A stretch of DNA of 64,000 nt from Shewanella gelidii (GCF_014647855.1 NZ_BMPZ01000006.1:1-64000); one strand, 5' to 3'. Positions 18,501 through 28,153 are shown, counted from the first letter of the stretch. Made by a program: numbers and translations. The notes: generated from the letters alone by a model not told the origin.

Positions 18501-19581
18501 GAGCAAAAATCGTTAGCTCGTGTTGGTTAAAAGCCTGAAACCATGTTGCTTCAGGTAACCAAGCGAGAAAACTTTTACTAAACTGGCCGTTAGATTTTAT
18601 TTTCGTACCGTCAGTCTGAAGCGTACTTGAAATACGCAGTGGATAGTTGTGTTCAAAATTTACTTGCCCTTCGAGTGAAAGCTGCCCGATGACGTGGCTC
18701 AGCTCGAGGGAGGTGATTGACAATTGTTGTTGATGGAACTGACCTTGTAGCTCCAGACTCTCGAAATGATCGCGAATACCGAATAGATCAAGTTGGCTAT
18801 TTCGCATGAAAGCCCGTTTTATTTTGAGCGGGAAGGGCATCGTTATTTTGGGTAATACGCTTGGTTTTGGGGTCAAGTTTTTAGTTTCGACTTTATTGAC
18901 TCGGCGCGGCACTATTTGGTTTGAAGCGGTTTGCGATTCGACGTTTTCTCTTAGAGTCATACGAAATCCATCGCTTCTCAAAGCGTCGATGTTTAAACCT
19001 TTATGGTCCCAAATGGCTTTAAGTTTTAACTCGGTAGCATAGAACTGATGTTGTTGAACATTGACTCGAATGTTGCCGATGTTTGATTCATCGAGTGCGA
19101 TGGCAAATGGAAGTTGTAAAGACTGCTCTTTGGGCTTGGTAGTTACTGGCTTGTCCGTGATGGCATCAGGTTTTGGATTTAAAGTCACTGAAATATTTGC
19201 CGCTGATGTTTTTAAGGAGCGGATGCATAGCTTATTTTGCAGGAGGCACAAAGGTTGCCAATGTAGCGCAAGGTCTTGAAGGCTGATATCAATTCCTTTT
19301 AGGTGAATCTGAACATCTTTTGCACGTAGCTGTTTGTTCAGTGTGCCACTCACTTGTTCAATATGTATTGAATGGGTTAAAGCGTTGACAATAAAGGCAG
19401 TACTTCGCGTACCAAACTCTGTTCCGACAGCGAGTGCAAGCACAACAACAAGAGTGATCGGGATGTAGATGAAGCCTCTTATACACCACTTCATTGCGCG
19501 CTTGAATCGCCTCGATTGACCCCCGGTGTTTTTAGCCTGTTTTGCTGGCTCCGAGGGCTTACTGGGTTTGACTATGGTCAT
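15532..19581 (-). CDS. tamB: Translocation and assembly module inner membrane component TamB
   Basis: TamB is a long AsmA-like protein anchored in the inner membrane. It spans the periplasm as a beta-helical groove and works with TamA, probably in lipid transport to the outer membrane and in autotransporter assembly. From the ATG at 19581 it has 1349 residues; upstream in-frame codons would run back into tamA. A membrane helix lies near residues 35-60 (FIYIPITLVVVLALAVGT). Most of the rest is repetitive beta-strand sequence, and the last 350 residues are the DUF490 domain (GDIRVIHGTYKFMGQTLNI, SYIVKGKGL, the closing LDLYYSFYL). Its ATG overlaps the tamA stop as ATGA, so the pair is translationally coupled. 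Confidence 0.95.
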   Translation of the reverse strand: MTIVKPSKPSEPAKQAKNTGGQSRRFKRAMKWCIRGFIYIPITLVVVLALAVGTEFGTRSTAFIVNALTHSIHIEQVSGTLNKQLRAKDVQIHLKGIDISLQDLALHWQPLCLLQNKLCIRSLKTSAANISVTLNPKPDAITDKPVTTKPKEQSLQLPFAIALDESNIGNIRVNVQQHQFYATELKLKAIWDHKGLNIDALRSDGFRMTLRENVESQTASNQIVPRRVNKVETKNLTPKPSVLPKITMPFPLKIKRAFMRNSQLDLFGIRDHFESLELQGQFHQQQLSITSLELSHVIGQLSLEGQVNFEHNYPLRISSTLQTDGTKIKSNGQFSKSFLAWLPEATWFQAFNQHELTIFAQDDLSNLNFSGHLAGENTTSFKGKVDVSDPKHPFSLEISDSKYQGQLKTSAIEVSEFSANISGDILQQSGEFSSQGKFANTIWHNFSCKFENQITPQDSKAELSIRALELQTSQSQILLDAELSLGAHSPKHSKQTTAQTFTWQTKNTNLDLQLTELYQLINSIQPDTVTAETQAFAGHIAGTLDSNGTLLIAENMQNIAGSQHNDRPFENQWQVEINKARLKGHIKQLPFLVVGDITLDHALNLKTKAFNARALGSTLRIEGQASEQWQVKSWLSVPDLYYWHPELQGSLQAKIDIDGIKENPQFTLNAQASGLNYGEASLAKTKIKGFYLPNSNNRFAGSFNARQIKLGDIELSSLTLATKGDDFKQKVGIHSFGDLRIDSAIYNNSESTSQWQTEVRNFSVNSVLGQWQIEQPLHLSWKPEQQELNFDPFCLVHPKSQLCLQPASALGKQGKLNLTFDGEIGAISQPLLPAAVRWQGHSKMSLLALWQPNKAPQFQLNTELQPGQISIHHDEENPVALKYQQLNAKIDLDDEWLRSSIEVQSDHFENFQSQIDIGVNTEKTLQGILNLQGVDLALLSAFVPRAETLAGKLSSKLNLSGTLSQPILQGDFSLNKGMIASRANPTLLDHIEIQGLLLGKRAELSGQWQMGDGQSQVQAQFEWPNGKLKGDVRVQGTDLTIIQPPTAILAISPNIELSFTPDHLSVKGEVMVPSGAITIEQLPEGAVDVSSDVIFDDSIAKEQQQTQAMTTEAQLKLIVNDNVSINGLGLKGRLQGTLSIEQQINRPPLVFGDIRVIHGTYKFMGQTLNIDRGELQFVGPSELPNLNIEATREIKEEDITVGVRVSGTPRKPIVQLFSNPTKEQAEIISYIVKGKGLNNQGTDSDALMLSAAQALTSQLGVKAIESFGSNTSELAEKFGFNNVQLDANDDGRFAISGYLGEKLMVKYGVGVLTPGYEITARYFLLSQLYLEAVSGTLGQSLDLYYSFYL

Positions 19582-21461
19582 ATTTCCGCCCCCATGGTGA
19601 GGTGAATGCGCCAAGGTCGATCGAGCGTGTCGGTTTCTTCTAAACCTACGCCAACGTCGAGTTTAATGGGGCCAATCGGTGAAATCCAATGAACGCCAGC
19701 GCCTACCGATACAACGGGGTCAAACTCTTTCTTGTCAAAAGCATTACCACCGTCAATGAATGTTCCTACACGCCAATTTGGGGTGACATAGTATTGGTAT
19801 TCAAGGCTTGCAACAGCCAAATAGCGGCCACCAATTACCTGTCTCGTTAAGGTGCCATTCTCATCGGTATAATCAATACTTGGTCCAAGTTCTTGATAGC
19901 TATAACCTCGAATGCTTTGATCGCCACCAGCGAAAAAGCGTAGGGAAGGAGCCAAATGTGCGAGTTGCTCGTCTTTAGCAAAGTTAATCCCTAAATCCAT
20001 TCGAGAGACCAGTCGATGCTTTTCATAAAATGTATCAACCCACTTAAACTTAGAAAGTAATCGAGTTAGCCTGATGGAAGAGCCTAAAGCTGGATCTGCA
20101 TATTCAATCGAATAATACTGCCGAAATCCTGATTTCGGATCTAAAGAGTTATCACCACGTACGACTTTAGAAATGCTAGTGCCAAAGAGTAGCATTTTAG
20201 GGTCATATTCAATATCTTGCTGAGTATAAAACTCCCGTATTGTTTCGACTGAGTATGCCCAAAGCCAACGGCTATCGAGGCGCTGCTGCCGCACGAGTGC
20301 GAGAAGCCTTTTGGATGATTCGAGTTCCCCTGTGTGCTCAAATGCTCGCTTAGTGGAATTATATTCTTGGGTTACGCCATACTTGTCTCTGAGCAGGCCC
20401 ACTCTGAGTTTGAGTTGATCATCAATTGGGTGACTTAAAGGAATGGTGTAGGTGGTTAAAAATTTTGGTCGTTCTGGTGACCATTCTAACGTTGTCTCTT
20501 GGCTGTGGCCTTTTTTGTTTATTTGTGGCGTTCGCCATGTAAAGCGAACTCTCGGCTCAACCGTGTTTTCCGTGGTATTACCAATATCAGCGCCAAGGCC
20601 AATTTCAAACGCATGATCCGGTCTTGGCGATAATTCAACTCGCACAGGAAGTTGTTGATGTTGAGCTTGCTCTACTTGGGGTAACACTTTAATGCTACTG
20701 AAATAACCGGTATTTAATAGTCGGCTATTTAGGGTTGAGAGCTGGGATGAGCTATAGGGGGTATCTCTCGGGAATGGGACTAATTGTTGTAAGAAACCAG
20801 TCTCTAAATCTGAGCCCTTAAACGTCACGTTGCCAAAAACATAGCGTCTACCTGATTCAAATGCGAGATTGATTTGAGCGGTTTTGGTGTCTCGGTTAAT
20901 TTTAATTTCCGAAGTTGTGTAAAGCCCATCAAAATACCCTTGAGATAGGGCAAGCCCGACAAGCTGTGATTTTAAAGCGTCATACTGCCCGTGATTAAGA
21001 ATGTCTAATGGCTTGATTTGCAACTGATTGAGCCAGCGCTCAAATACCGGGTCTTGTTGCATTTCACCGTTTACAGCGATATCTACCCACTGCAAGCGAG
21101 TAGGCTCTCCCAATGCAATATCTAACGTGAGTTGCCAGTTAGTTGGTGATGTTTTCGAGATTTGTTGAGTAAGGTTTGCGTGGTAGTAGCCCAAAGCTTG
21201 GAGCGCCGCTTCGATTTTTTCTTCTGCGTTAAATAAAAATGCACGCCTTAAGACTTTAGAATCTGGAAGATCACCAAGATGTGCTCTTATGTTCCGTTCA
21301 ATTTGACTATTCACACCAGAAATCTGGACTTCTAGCCAAGGTTTATCCGCAGCGCTAACTCCGCTAAATAGACTGGCGATTGTAAGAACCAATATGATAA
21401 GAATAGGTTGTTTTTTAAACACAAATAAAGAATATGATTGAATTTTTATTGATAGTTTCAT
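19578..21461 (-). CDS. tamA: Outer membrane Omp85-family protein TamA
   Basis: TamA is the outer-membrane partner of TamB. The 627-residue protein has a signal peptide (residues about 1-38), three POTRA domains in the first 270 residues, and a 16-strand Omp85 barrel. The family signature RGY is visible in GGDQSIRGYSYQELGP, and the C-terminus (WRIHLTMGAEI) is a final barrel strand, though it ends in Ile rather than Phe. It is the first gene of a two-gene minus-strand operon with tamB and is divergent from the isoaspartyl peptidase gene. Confidence 0.95.
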   Translation of the reverse strand: MKLSIKIQSYSLFVFKKQPILIILVLTIASLFSGVSAADKPWLEVQISGVNSQIERNIRAHLGDLPDSKVLRRAFLFNAEEKIEAALQALGYYHANLTQQISKTSPTNWQLTLDIALGEPTRLQWVDIAVNGEMQQDPVFERWLNQLQIKPLDILNHGQYDALKSQLVGLALSQGYFDGLYTTSEIKINRDTKTAQINLAFESGRRYVFGNVTFKGSDLETGFLQQLVPFPRDTPYSSSQLSTLNSRLLNTGYFSSIKVLPQVEQAQHQQLPVRVELSPRPDHAFEIGLGADIGNTTENTVEPRVRFTWRTPQINKKGHSQETTLEWSPERPKFLTTYTIPLSHPIDDQLKLRVGLLRDKYGVTQEYNSTKRAFEHTGELESSKRLLALVRQQRLDSRWLWAYSVETIREFYTQQDIEYDPKMLLFGTSISKVVRGDNSLDPKSGFRQYYSIEYADPALGSSIRLTRLLSKFKWVDTFYEKHRLVSRMDLGINFAKDEQLAHLAPSLRFFAGGDQSIRGYSYQELGPSIDYTDENGTLTRQVIGGRYLAVASLEYQYYVTPNWRVGTFIDGGNAFDKKEFDPVVSVGAGVHWISPIGPIKLDVGVGLEETDTLDRPWRIHLTMGAEI

Positions 21462-21606
21462 GGTACTTGAATTGCGGTAACAGGCAAGTAATTGTCAAGA
21501 AGTTTGAGTTACTGGAATTGGAACTTGAACCGACCTCTATGAGGGCTTCATTTTTCGAGTTATTCCCCGTAAAGTAATCTTTTTATTGGGGAAAGGATTA
21601 TAGTCA

Positions 21607-22647
21607 GTGAACAGACTTAATTTATGGTTCAAAACCTTGTTGTGCTTGCCCATTTTGGCGGTGCCTTTGCATGGAGCATGTGCAGATAAACCCTTTGCCA
21701 TCGCGATTCATGGTGGTGCAGGAACGATATCGAAAGCAAATTTAACTGAAACACAAAAGCAAGAGTACAAAGCGAAATTACAACAAGCTGTGAATGCGGG
21801 GTACGATATTTTACAACAAGGCGGAACGAGCCTTGATGCAATTCAGGCCTCTATTAATCTGCTAGAGAACAGCCCATTATTTAATGCCGGACTCGGTGCG
21901 GTGTATACATTTGATGGGAAACACGAACTTGATGCATCTGTAATGGATGGTAAGAGCATGAATGCTGGTGCAGTTGCTGGCGTGAAGCATATTAAAAATC
22001 CAATTGACTTAGCATTAAGCGTTATGCGCAATTCTCCCCATGTGATGCTGGCTGGTGAAGGCGCTGAAGAGTTTGCGCTCACCCAAGGGTTTCAATTTGT
22101 GCCCGCAAACTATTTTGATACCCAGAAGCGCTATTTGAATCTTCAAGATGCCAAACAAAAGCTACACCGTGCCAAGGAAAGCGGGAATGATTATCAGGCT
22201 TCAGTGCAGCGGCTCGATCTCGATTACAAGTTTGGTACCGTTGGCGCGGTTGCTTTAGATCAGCTTGGAAACCTCGCGGCAGGTACGTCGACCGGTGGAA
22301 TGACAGCGAAGCGATATGGCCGTGTTGGAGATTCACCAGTAATTGGAGCTGGAACATACGCTCAAAATGGTGTGTGCGCAGTTTCTGCTACGGGGCATGG
22401 CGAATACTTTATTCGTTATCAAGTTGCTGGGGATATCTGTGCGCGAATTAAATATAAGAAAGATTCGCTCATAAAAGCATCCAACACAGTGATCAAAGAA
22501 ACATTGGTAGAAGCTGGAGGAACCGGTGGTGTCATCGCAGTTGATCATCACGGAAATATTGCCATGCCCTTTAATACGGAAGGGATGTACCGAGCATCAC
22601 GAAAAAGTGGTGAGAAGGAAAACGTTTTGATTTGGCAATCAGAATAA
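21607..22647 (+). CDS. Periplasmic isoaspartyl peptidase/L-asparaginase (Ntn hydrolase)
   Basis: Plant-type asparaginases remove isoaspartyl residues from dipeptides and hydrolyse asparagine. They mature by self-cleavage before a Thr. The protein has 346 residues from GTG 21607, with a signal peptide ending near HGACA, so it acts in the periplasm. IAIHGGAGTI begins the domain, the nucleophile is Thr211 in KFGTVGAVALD, and the substrate loop GTSTGGMTAKRYGRVGD follows. It is similar in length to family members plus a leader. It is transcribed divergently from tamA, and no partner gene is evident. Confidence 0.92.
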   Translation: MNRLNLWFKTLLCLPILAVPLHGACADKPFAIAIHGGAGTISKANLTETQKQEYKAKLQQAVNAGYDILQQGGTSLDAIQASINLLENSPLFNAGLGAVYTFDGKHELDASVMDGKSMNAGAVAGVKHIKNPIDLALSVMRNSPHVMLAGEGAEEFALTQGFQFVPANYFDTQKRYLNLQDAKQKLHRAKESGNDYQASVQRLDLDYKFGTVGAVALDQLGNLAAGTSTGGMTAKRYGRVGDSPVIGAGTYAQNGVCAVSATGHGEYFIRYQVAGDICARIKYKKDSLIKASNTVIKETLVEAGGTGGVIAVDHHGNIAMPFNTEGMYRASRKSGEKENVLIWQSE

Positions 22648-22660
22648 GGTCAAAGGAATG

Positions 22661-22691
22661 GGTGGACTGGACACTTTGTCATGAGTCCACC
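22661..22691 (+). other. Hairpin after the asparaginase gene
   Basis: GGTGGACT (22661-22668) pairs with AGTCCACC (22684-22691) across a 15-base loop. No T run follows, so it is a weak terminator at best. Confidence 0.4.
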
Positions 22692-22870
22692 GAGGTGACT
22701 CACTTTGAATGAAACAAATAATGGGTTAAATAGAGCCTGTTTTAAGGCGAATAACTTCTGTGTATTGGCGCTTATCGGCAGACTAGATTGAATTCATCGA
22801 TTAAATTTAATCCAATTTTCTAAATAGTTAGCTAAACTAAATTTTGTAACAGCTACTTTAGGGAATAATT

Positions 22871-23287
22871 ATGGACTCAATCAAAGTTAGTGATCATATG
22901 GATCGTCAACCCGTGTTACTTACTGAAGACATGTCACTCGCAACCGCAGTGGAACTGTTGCTAAAACAAGGAAAACTTGGTGCGCCAGTAGTGAATAGTA
23001 ATGGTGAGTTAATCGGCTTCCTTTCGCAGCAAGATTGCCTAGCGGTGATGTTAAAGAGTAGTTATCACTGTGATTTGGTTGCTATTGTAAAAGATTGTAT
23101 GCGTACGGATGTACTTTCAGTTCAACTTGGCGATAGTGTTTTACATTTGGCTGAGCAAATGTTGGGACAAAAGCCCAAGGTTTATCCTGTGATCAACCAA
23201 GGGAAGGTCGTTGGAACGATCAATAGAACAAATGTATTAGGTGCGATCAACACCTATATGCAGCAGTGTTACTTAACTCCAGCGTAA
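22871..23287 (+). CDS. CBS-domain protein
   Basis: This encodes 138 residues made almost wholly of two CBS domains (about 6-60 and 75-130). CBS pairs usually bind adenine nucleotides and report energy state. Visible features are ATAVELLLKQGKLGAPVVNS and GELIGFLSQQDCL in the first, and MLGQKPKVYPVINQGKVVGT in the second. There is no attached enzyme or channel domain. It lies 77 bases before hrpA on the same strand. The TTAGGGA leader gives a good ribosome binding site. The ligand and partner cannot be told. Confidence 0.85.
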   Translation: MDSIKVSDHMDRQPVLLTEDMSLATAVELLLKQGKLGAPVVNSNGELIGFLSQQDCLAVMLKSSYHCDLVAIVKDCMRTDVLSVQLGDSVLHLAEQMLGQKPKVYPVINQGKVVGTINRTNVLGAINTYMQQCYLTPA

Positions 23288-23364
23288 AGCTGCAATTAGT
23301 CATACCAAAGTGCCCAGTTCCTTGCTAGGATCGCTTCTTTTGATTCTGGCAACGGAATTTAGGT

Positions 23365-26300
23365 TTGAACGCAAAAATATCACCACTCTCAAAATCCTAT
23401 CTAAAACAGTGTTATCAAGCGGATGCCGCGCGAATTAGACGTCGGTTGTATCGTTTAAACAAAGAACCTGAATCGGATAAGAAAGCGAAAACGATCACCT
23501 CACTTGAGGAGCAAGCTGTAGCCTCTTATCAAAAGGTACAGCAACGTTTGGCTTCGCGCCCGATCATTCGTTACCCCGATAGTTTACCTGTGTCTCAAAA
23601 GCGAGATGAAATTGCGGCTGCAATAAGAGACAGCCAAGTTGTGATTGTTGCTGGTGAAACTGGGTCAGGTAAAACCACACAGCTGCCTAAGATTTGTTTG
23701 GAACTTGGCCTAGGTAGTCGAGGTTTAATTGGCCATACGCAACCACGCCGACTTGCAGCACGAAGCGTTGCAACCCGTATTGCAGAGGAAATGCAATCGC
23801 CACTCGGTGAGGCGGTCGGTTTTAAAGTTCGGTTTGCCGATGCAATTCAACCGGAAAGTTACATCAAGTTGATGACCGATGGTATTTTACTCGCGGAATT
23901 GACCAGCGATAAATTTCTAGATCAGTACGACGCGCTCATTATCGATGAGGCCCATGAGAGAAGTTTAAATATCGACTTCATTTTGGGCTACCTGAAGCAA
24001 GTTCTTAAAAAGCGTCCTGATTTAAAAGTCATCATTACCTCTGCAACGATTGATGTAGAACGATTTTCGAAGCACTTTAATAGTGCACCTGTGATTGAAG
24101 TCTCTGGCCGAACATTCCCCGTCGAAACTCGCTATCGGCCGCTCGTGGTTGATAAAGAGGAAGGGGGAGAAAGCGATTTAGATCTTATTGACGGTATCTT
24201 TGCCGCAGTGGATGAACTGGTGTGCGAAGGGCCAGGTGACATCCTTATTTTTATGAATGGCGAGCGAGAAATCCGAGATGTCGCAGAGCAACTCAGCCGG
24301 CGTCAGTATCGGGATACGGAAGTGCTGCCGCTTTATGCTCGACTGTCTTATGGTGAGCAATCCAAAGTATTCAAAAGTCATGTCGGCCGTCGTATTGTTT
24401 TAGCAACCAACGTCGCTGAAACCTCATTAACTGTACCGGGTATTCGTTATGTGATCGATCCCGGTACCGCACGCATGAGTCGTTACAGCTATAGAACGAA
24501 GGTTCAACGCTTACCAATAGAAGCGATTTCACAGGCAAGTGCCAATCAGCGTCAAGGTCGCTGCGGCCGTGTAGGGCCGGGGATATGTATTCGTCTTTAT
24601 GATGAAGCGGATTTCCAAGGTCGCCCGGAATTTACAGATCCTGAGATTCTGCGGACCAATTTGGCCTCCGTCATCTTGAAAATGTTAGCGATAGGATTGG
24701 GTGATATCGCTGCGTTTCCGTTTATTCAGCCGCCAGATTCTCGGCATATCCGTGATGGCTTTTTATTGCTTGAGGAATTACAGGCCGTAAAAAACAGTAG
24801 AGGTCGTTTACAACTGACTCAGCTCGGTCGTCAGCTCGCGCAAATTCCGGTTGACCCTCGATTAGCTCGTATGGTTGTTGAAGGCCACAAGCAAGGCTGT
24901 TTAAGAGAGACAATGGTTATCGCATCAGGTCTGTCTATCCAAGATCCTCGCGAACGTCCTATTGATAAAAAGCAGGCTGCCGATGAATACCACAAACGTT
25001 TTAACGACAAAGATTCAGACTTTGTTTCGTGGCTTAATTTGTGGGATCACCTTCAGATCACCAAAAAAGAAGAATCTGCGAGTCAATTTAGGAAATCATG
25101 CCGTAGAGAGTATCTTGCGTATTTGAGAGTGCGTGAGTGGCAGGATCTCTATACACAACTGCGGCAAGCAGTGCATGATATGAAATGGAAGCTATCTGAA
25201 GATCAAGCAAGCTATGAAACCCTCCATAAAGCAGTTCTTTCCGGGTTTTTGAGTCATATCGGCTTTAAAGATGCCAACAATGAATATTTGGGTGCTAGAA
25301 ACCGTCGCTTTTTTGTATTTCCGGGTTCTCCTTTAGCGAAAAAAGGACCGAAGTGGCTTGTTGCAGCAGAGCTGACAGAGACATCTCGGTTATTTGCGCG
25401 TTGTTGTGCCAAAATCCAGCCGGAGTGGCTTGAGCCTTTAGCTGAGCATCTGGTTAAAGTGAACTATCTCGAACCGCATTTTGAAGCGAAGCAAGGCAGT
25501 GTCGTTGCACTTCAGAATCAAGTCTTATATGGCTTAACGATAGTGAATAAGCGCTGTGTTCAATATGGACCAGTTGATCCCGTAGAGGCACGACATATCT
25601 TTATTCGTAGTGCTTTGGCTGAAGGTGAGCTGAGAACCAAAGAGGCCTTTTTTAAGAAAAACCAAGTTTTGCTTGATGAAGTTGAGTCGCTTGAACATAA
25701 ATCCCGCCGACGCGATATTCTCGTCGATGAACAAGTGCTTGTTGATTTTTATGAGCCAATAATCCCGCAAGGGATTTATAATGCGCCGCTGTTTCATCAA
25801 TGGTGGAAAAAAACCAAACCAAAGCATCCTGATTTACTGGATTTTTCAGTCGACTTATTGATGCAGCGCAGTGGTAGCCATGTGTCTGCACTTGATTTCC
25901 CCGACACATGGCAAAACGGTAATTTAAAGTTAGCCCTAAGCTACAACTTTGAACCCAGTGCTGAAGATGACGGTGTATCAATCCACATTCCTGTGGCTTT
26001 GATCAATCAAATTCAAAATCAAGACTTTGATTGGTTAGTGCCAGGTTTAAGAGAAGAAAAATGTGTTGCTCTGATTAAGTCACTCCCAAAAAGTCTACGG
26101 CGAAATTTCGTTCCTGCGCCAGATTATGCTCGCGCTTGCGTGCAAGCAATGGAGCCAATGTCGATGCCTATGGTGGAAGCAATGTGTAAACAATTGCTGC
26201 GCATGAGTGGTGTACGCGTCACAGCCGACGATTTTGATTATTCCCAGTTAGCTGCCCATTTGCATGTGAACTATAAGATTGAGGATGATCGCCAGAAAAT

Positions 26301-27252
26301 AGTGGCGCAAGGTCGTGACTTTGATACTTTGAAAGATCAAATGCAAGGTGTTGTCGCGAAAGCGATTCGTCATGTTGCTGACAAAGGAATTGAGCAAAAA
26401 GATATTACGGAATGGAGTTTTGGTGAGCTACCTAAGCTCTTTAAACAAAGTAAAGGTCGTTATGAAGTTAAGGCTTTTCCAGCTTTGGTCGATAATAAAA
26501 GTAATGTCGCCATCAAATTATTTGATGACGAACATGATGCAAATACCGCACACAGAGTCGGTGTTCGACGTTTGTTGTTACTGAATATTCCATCTCCGGT
26601 GAAACATCTTCAACAGAAGTTACCGAATAAAGCCAAGTTAGCGATGTATTTTAACCCATTTGGGCAAGTGCAAATTCTCATTGATGATGTGATTGCTGCT
26701 GCAGTAGAACAACTGTTGGATGAAAAAGGATTTGATATTCGCAATGAGATCCAATTCACGCAAGCAAAAGACTGGGTGCGGCAAGAGTTGAATGAAAAAG
26801 CTGAGCAGATCTCATTAAAAGTAGAGAGAGTACTGACACTGTATCAGGCAATTAAGAAGCGCCTGAAAGGCAAAATCAGTTTAGATGTTGCATTTGCAAT
26901 GAGCGATATACAAAACCAACTTGATCAACTTGTGTATAAGGGGTTTGTAGAGCAAACCTCATGGCAGCGCTTGCCTGATCTCATTCGTTACTTATCTGCG
27001 ATAGAAAAGCGCTTAGAAAAATTACCGGTTGATCCGAGCCGTGATCGTTTGCATATGCAAAGTATTAACAAGCTTCAAGACATCCTTAAAGCTGAGCAGG
27101 CAAAAGTTCCAAAGTCTCAGCCGATGCCAAAAGTGCTGATCGAGGTGCGCTGGATGATCGAAGAGTATCGCGTTTCTTGTTTTGCGCAAACATTGGGAAC
27201 TGCTTATCCCATATCTGAAAAACGAATTTTGGCTCAGTTAAAGACATTATAA
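23365..27252 (+). CDS. hrpA: ATP-dependent RNA helicase HrpA
   Basis: HrpA is a DEAH-box RNA helicase; in E. coli it helps rescue stalled ribosomes and process some mRNAs. The protein has 1295 residues from TTG 23365, the normal length. The helicase core has Walker A GETGSGKTTQ, DEAH in IIDEAHERS, motif III SAT in ITSATID, and motif VI QRQGRCGRVGPG. The HA2 and OB-fold regions follow, and the long C-terminal DUF3418 region (about 700-1290) marks HrpA rather than HrpB. A clear terminator follows, so the gene ends its unit. Confidence 0.96.
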   Translation: MNAKISPLSKSYLKQCYQADAARIRRRLYRLNKEPESDKKAKTITSLEEQAVASYQKVQQRLASRPIIRYPDSLPVSQKRDEIAAAIRDSQVVIVAGETGSGKTTQLPKICLELGLGSRGLIGHTQPRRLAARSVATRIAEEMQSPLGEAVGFKVRFADAIQPESYIKLMTDGILLAELTSDKFLDQYDALIIDEAHERSLNIDFILGYLKQVLKKRPDLKVIITSATIDVERFSKHFNSAPVIEVSGRTFPVETRYRPLVVDKEEGGESDLDLIDGIFAAVDELVCEGPGDILIFMNGEREIRDVAEQLSRRQYRDTEVLPLYARLSYGEQSKVFKSHVGRRIVLATNVAETSLTVPGIRYVIDPGTARMSRYSYRTKVQRLPIEAISQASANQRQGRCGRVGPGICIRLYDEADFQGRPEFTDPEILRTNLASVILKMLAIGLGDIAAFPFIQPPDSRHIRDGFLLLEELQAVKNSRGRLQLTQLGRQLAQIPVDPRLARMVVEGHKQGCLRETMVIASGLSIQDPRERPIDKKQAADEYHKRFNDKDSDFVSWLNLWDHLQITKKEESASQFRKSCRREYLAYLRVREWQDLYTQLRQAVHDMKWKLSEDQASYETLHKAVLSGFLSHIGFKDANNEYLGARNRRFFVFPGSPLAKKGPKWLVAAELTETSRLFARCCAKIQPEWLEPLAEHLVKVNYLEPHFEAKQGSVVALQNQVLYGLTIVNKRCVQYGPVDPVEARHIFIRSALAEGELRTKEAFFKKNQVLLDEVESLEHKSRRRDILVDEQVLVDFYEPIIPQGIYNAPLFHQWWKKTKPKHPDLLDFSVDLLMQRSGSHVSALDFPDTWQNGNLKLALSYNFEPSAEDDGVSIHIPVALINQIQNQDFDWLVPGLREEKCVALIKSLPKSLRRNFVPAPDYARACVQAMEPMSMPMVEAMCKQLLRMSGVRVTADDFDYSQLAAHLHVNYKIEDDRQKIVAQGRDFDTLKDQMQGVVAKAIRHVADKGIEQKDITEWSFGELPKLFKQSKGRYEVKAFPALVDNKSNVAIKLFDDEHDANTAHRVGVRRLLLLNIPSPVKHLQQKLPNKAKLAMYFNPFGQVQILIDDVIAAAVEQLLDEKGFDIRNEIQFTQAKDWVRQELNEKAEQISLKVERVLTLYQAIKKRLKGKISLDVAFAMSDIQNQLDQLVYKGFVEQTSWQRLPDLIRYLSAIEKRLEKLPVDPSRDRLHMQSINKLQDILKAEQAKVPKSQPMPKVLIEVRWMIEEYRVSCFAQTLGTAYPISEKRILAQLKTL

Positions 27253-27304
27253 ACTTTGACATTAAACCTTCGCTTTAATGGGATAGGTTTATTGTTGGCT
27301 AATG

Positions 27305-27340
27305 AATCCCTATTGATGATATTTCATTAGGGATTTTTTT
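27305..27340 (+). terminator. Terminator after hrpA
   Basis: AATCCCTA (27305-27312) pairs with TAGGGATT (27328-27335) and is followed by a T run. The loop is 15 bases. Confidence 0.85.
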
Positions 27341-27679
27341 GTACTCACTTTTATGTAGTCAGCAAAAATATGGGTATATATTTGCTTTTAATGCTTAAAT
27401 TTGCTGCTTTTTTTTCCACATTTTCAACAATTAGACCGTCTCTTCATCATTTTTCTACCTATACTTCCATCAATACTGGCTCTTGATCACATTAAATTTG
27501 ATTTAAGGGTGATCTAGATCAACTTAAACATGTGTTTACATCGTTCGGGGTATACAGCTTGCGATGTAAAGTCGCATAAGATCAATCTTGTAATCAAAGT
27601 GTGATGAACGCCTAAACGTTTGCACAAATGTATAGAGTATTTATCAGCTACACATGCTCATTCACGAACTGGAGGACAT
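27341..27679. other. Regulatory region upstream of napE
   Basis: No gene here. It contains the FNR-like site at 27509-27522 and the GGAGG ribosome binding site of napE at 27671-27675. The first part is strongly AT-rich. Confidence 0.6.
27509..27522 (+). promoter_or_regulatory. FNR-like binding site upstream of napEDABC
   Basis: GTGATCTAGATCAA matches the FNR consensus TTGAT-N4-ATCAA at all but the first base. It lies about 160 bases before napE, so oxygen control of the nap operon is likely. A second TTGAT at 27483 lacks the partner half-site. No exact -10 assignment is offered. Confidence 0.65.
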
Positions 27680-27838
27680 ATGAGTTCCGCTTCAAGTGAT
27701 GAAAAGAGTTTAGAGTTTAAGATTTTTATTTTCCTTACGGTATTTCTCGCCCCCTTACTGTCTGTATTACTGGTCAGTGGCCTTGGGTTTGCGATTTGGT
27801 TCGGCCAGATTTTAGTGGGCCCACCAGGCGCCGGATAA
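27680..27838 (+). CDS. napE: NapE-like small membrane protein
   Basis: A 52-residue protein from ATG 27680, placed four bases after GGAGG. Longer readings from upstream codons would bury that ribosome binding site. It has one hydrophobic helix (about 12-42, FKIFIFLTVFLAPLLSVLLV) and ends in GPPGAG, as in NapE proteins of napEDABC clusters. The role of NapE is not established. It is the first gene of the nap operon. Confidence 0.9.
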   Translation: MSSASSDEKSLEFKIFIFLTVFLAPLLSVLLVSGLGFAIWFGQILVGPPGAG

Positions 27839-27895
27839 ATACGGTTTAGAAAACAATAATAACAATATAAAACCAACACAGAGTCGATTTGTTAA

Positions 27896-28153
27896 ATGAG
27901 CAAAGAACTGCACGTAACCAGCCTGATTGTCCAAGTCTTACCGGCAAAAATGGCATCTGTTAGACAGCATATTATGGCGATGGAGAACGCAGAGCTCTCC
28001 GTCAATAACGAAGTTAAATTGGTTGTGGTGCTAGAGGGTGATACACAAAAGTCACTCATGGCAGATATTGACGCAATCAGTGCAATTGATGGTGTGTTGT
28101 CTGCAGCCATGGTTTACCACCAAAGTGATGAGCTCGAAGAGGGTGAAATATAA
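27896..28153 (+). CDS. napD: NapD, chaperone for periplasmic nitrate reductase
   Basis: NapD binds the Tat signal peptide of NapA and holds back export until the molybdenum cofactor and iron-sulfur cluster are inserted. The protein has 85 residues. The opening [19 protein letters not shown] and the central beta-alpha-beta pattern, with [19 protein letters not shown], are typical of the ferredoxin-like NapD fold. Its stop is one base from the napA start. Confidence 0.93.
   Translation: MSKELHVTSLIVQVLPAKMASVRQHIMAMENAELSVNNEVKLVVVLEGDTQKSLMADIDAISAIDGVLSAAMVYHQSDELEEGEI

Noticed and set aside
2529..23325. 14-mer GCCCAGTTCCTTGC shared by 2529-2542 and 23312-23325
   Set aside because: A few 14-mer coincidences are expected in 64 kb, and no longer similarity surrounds it.
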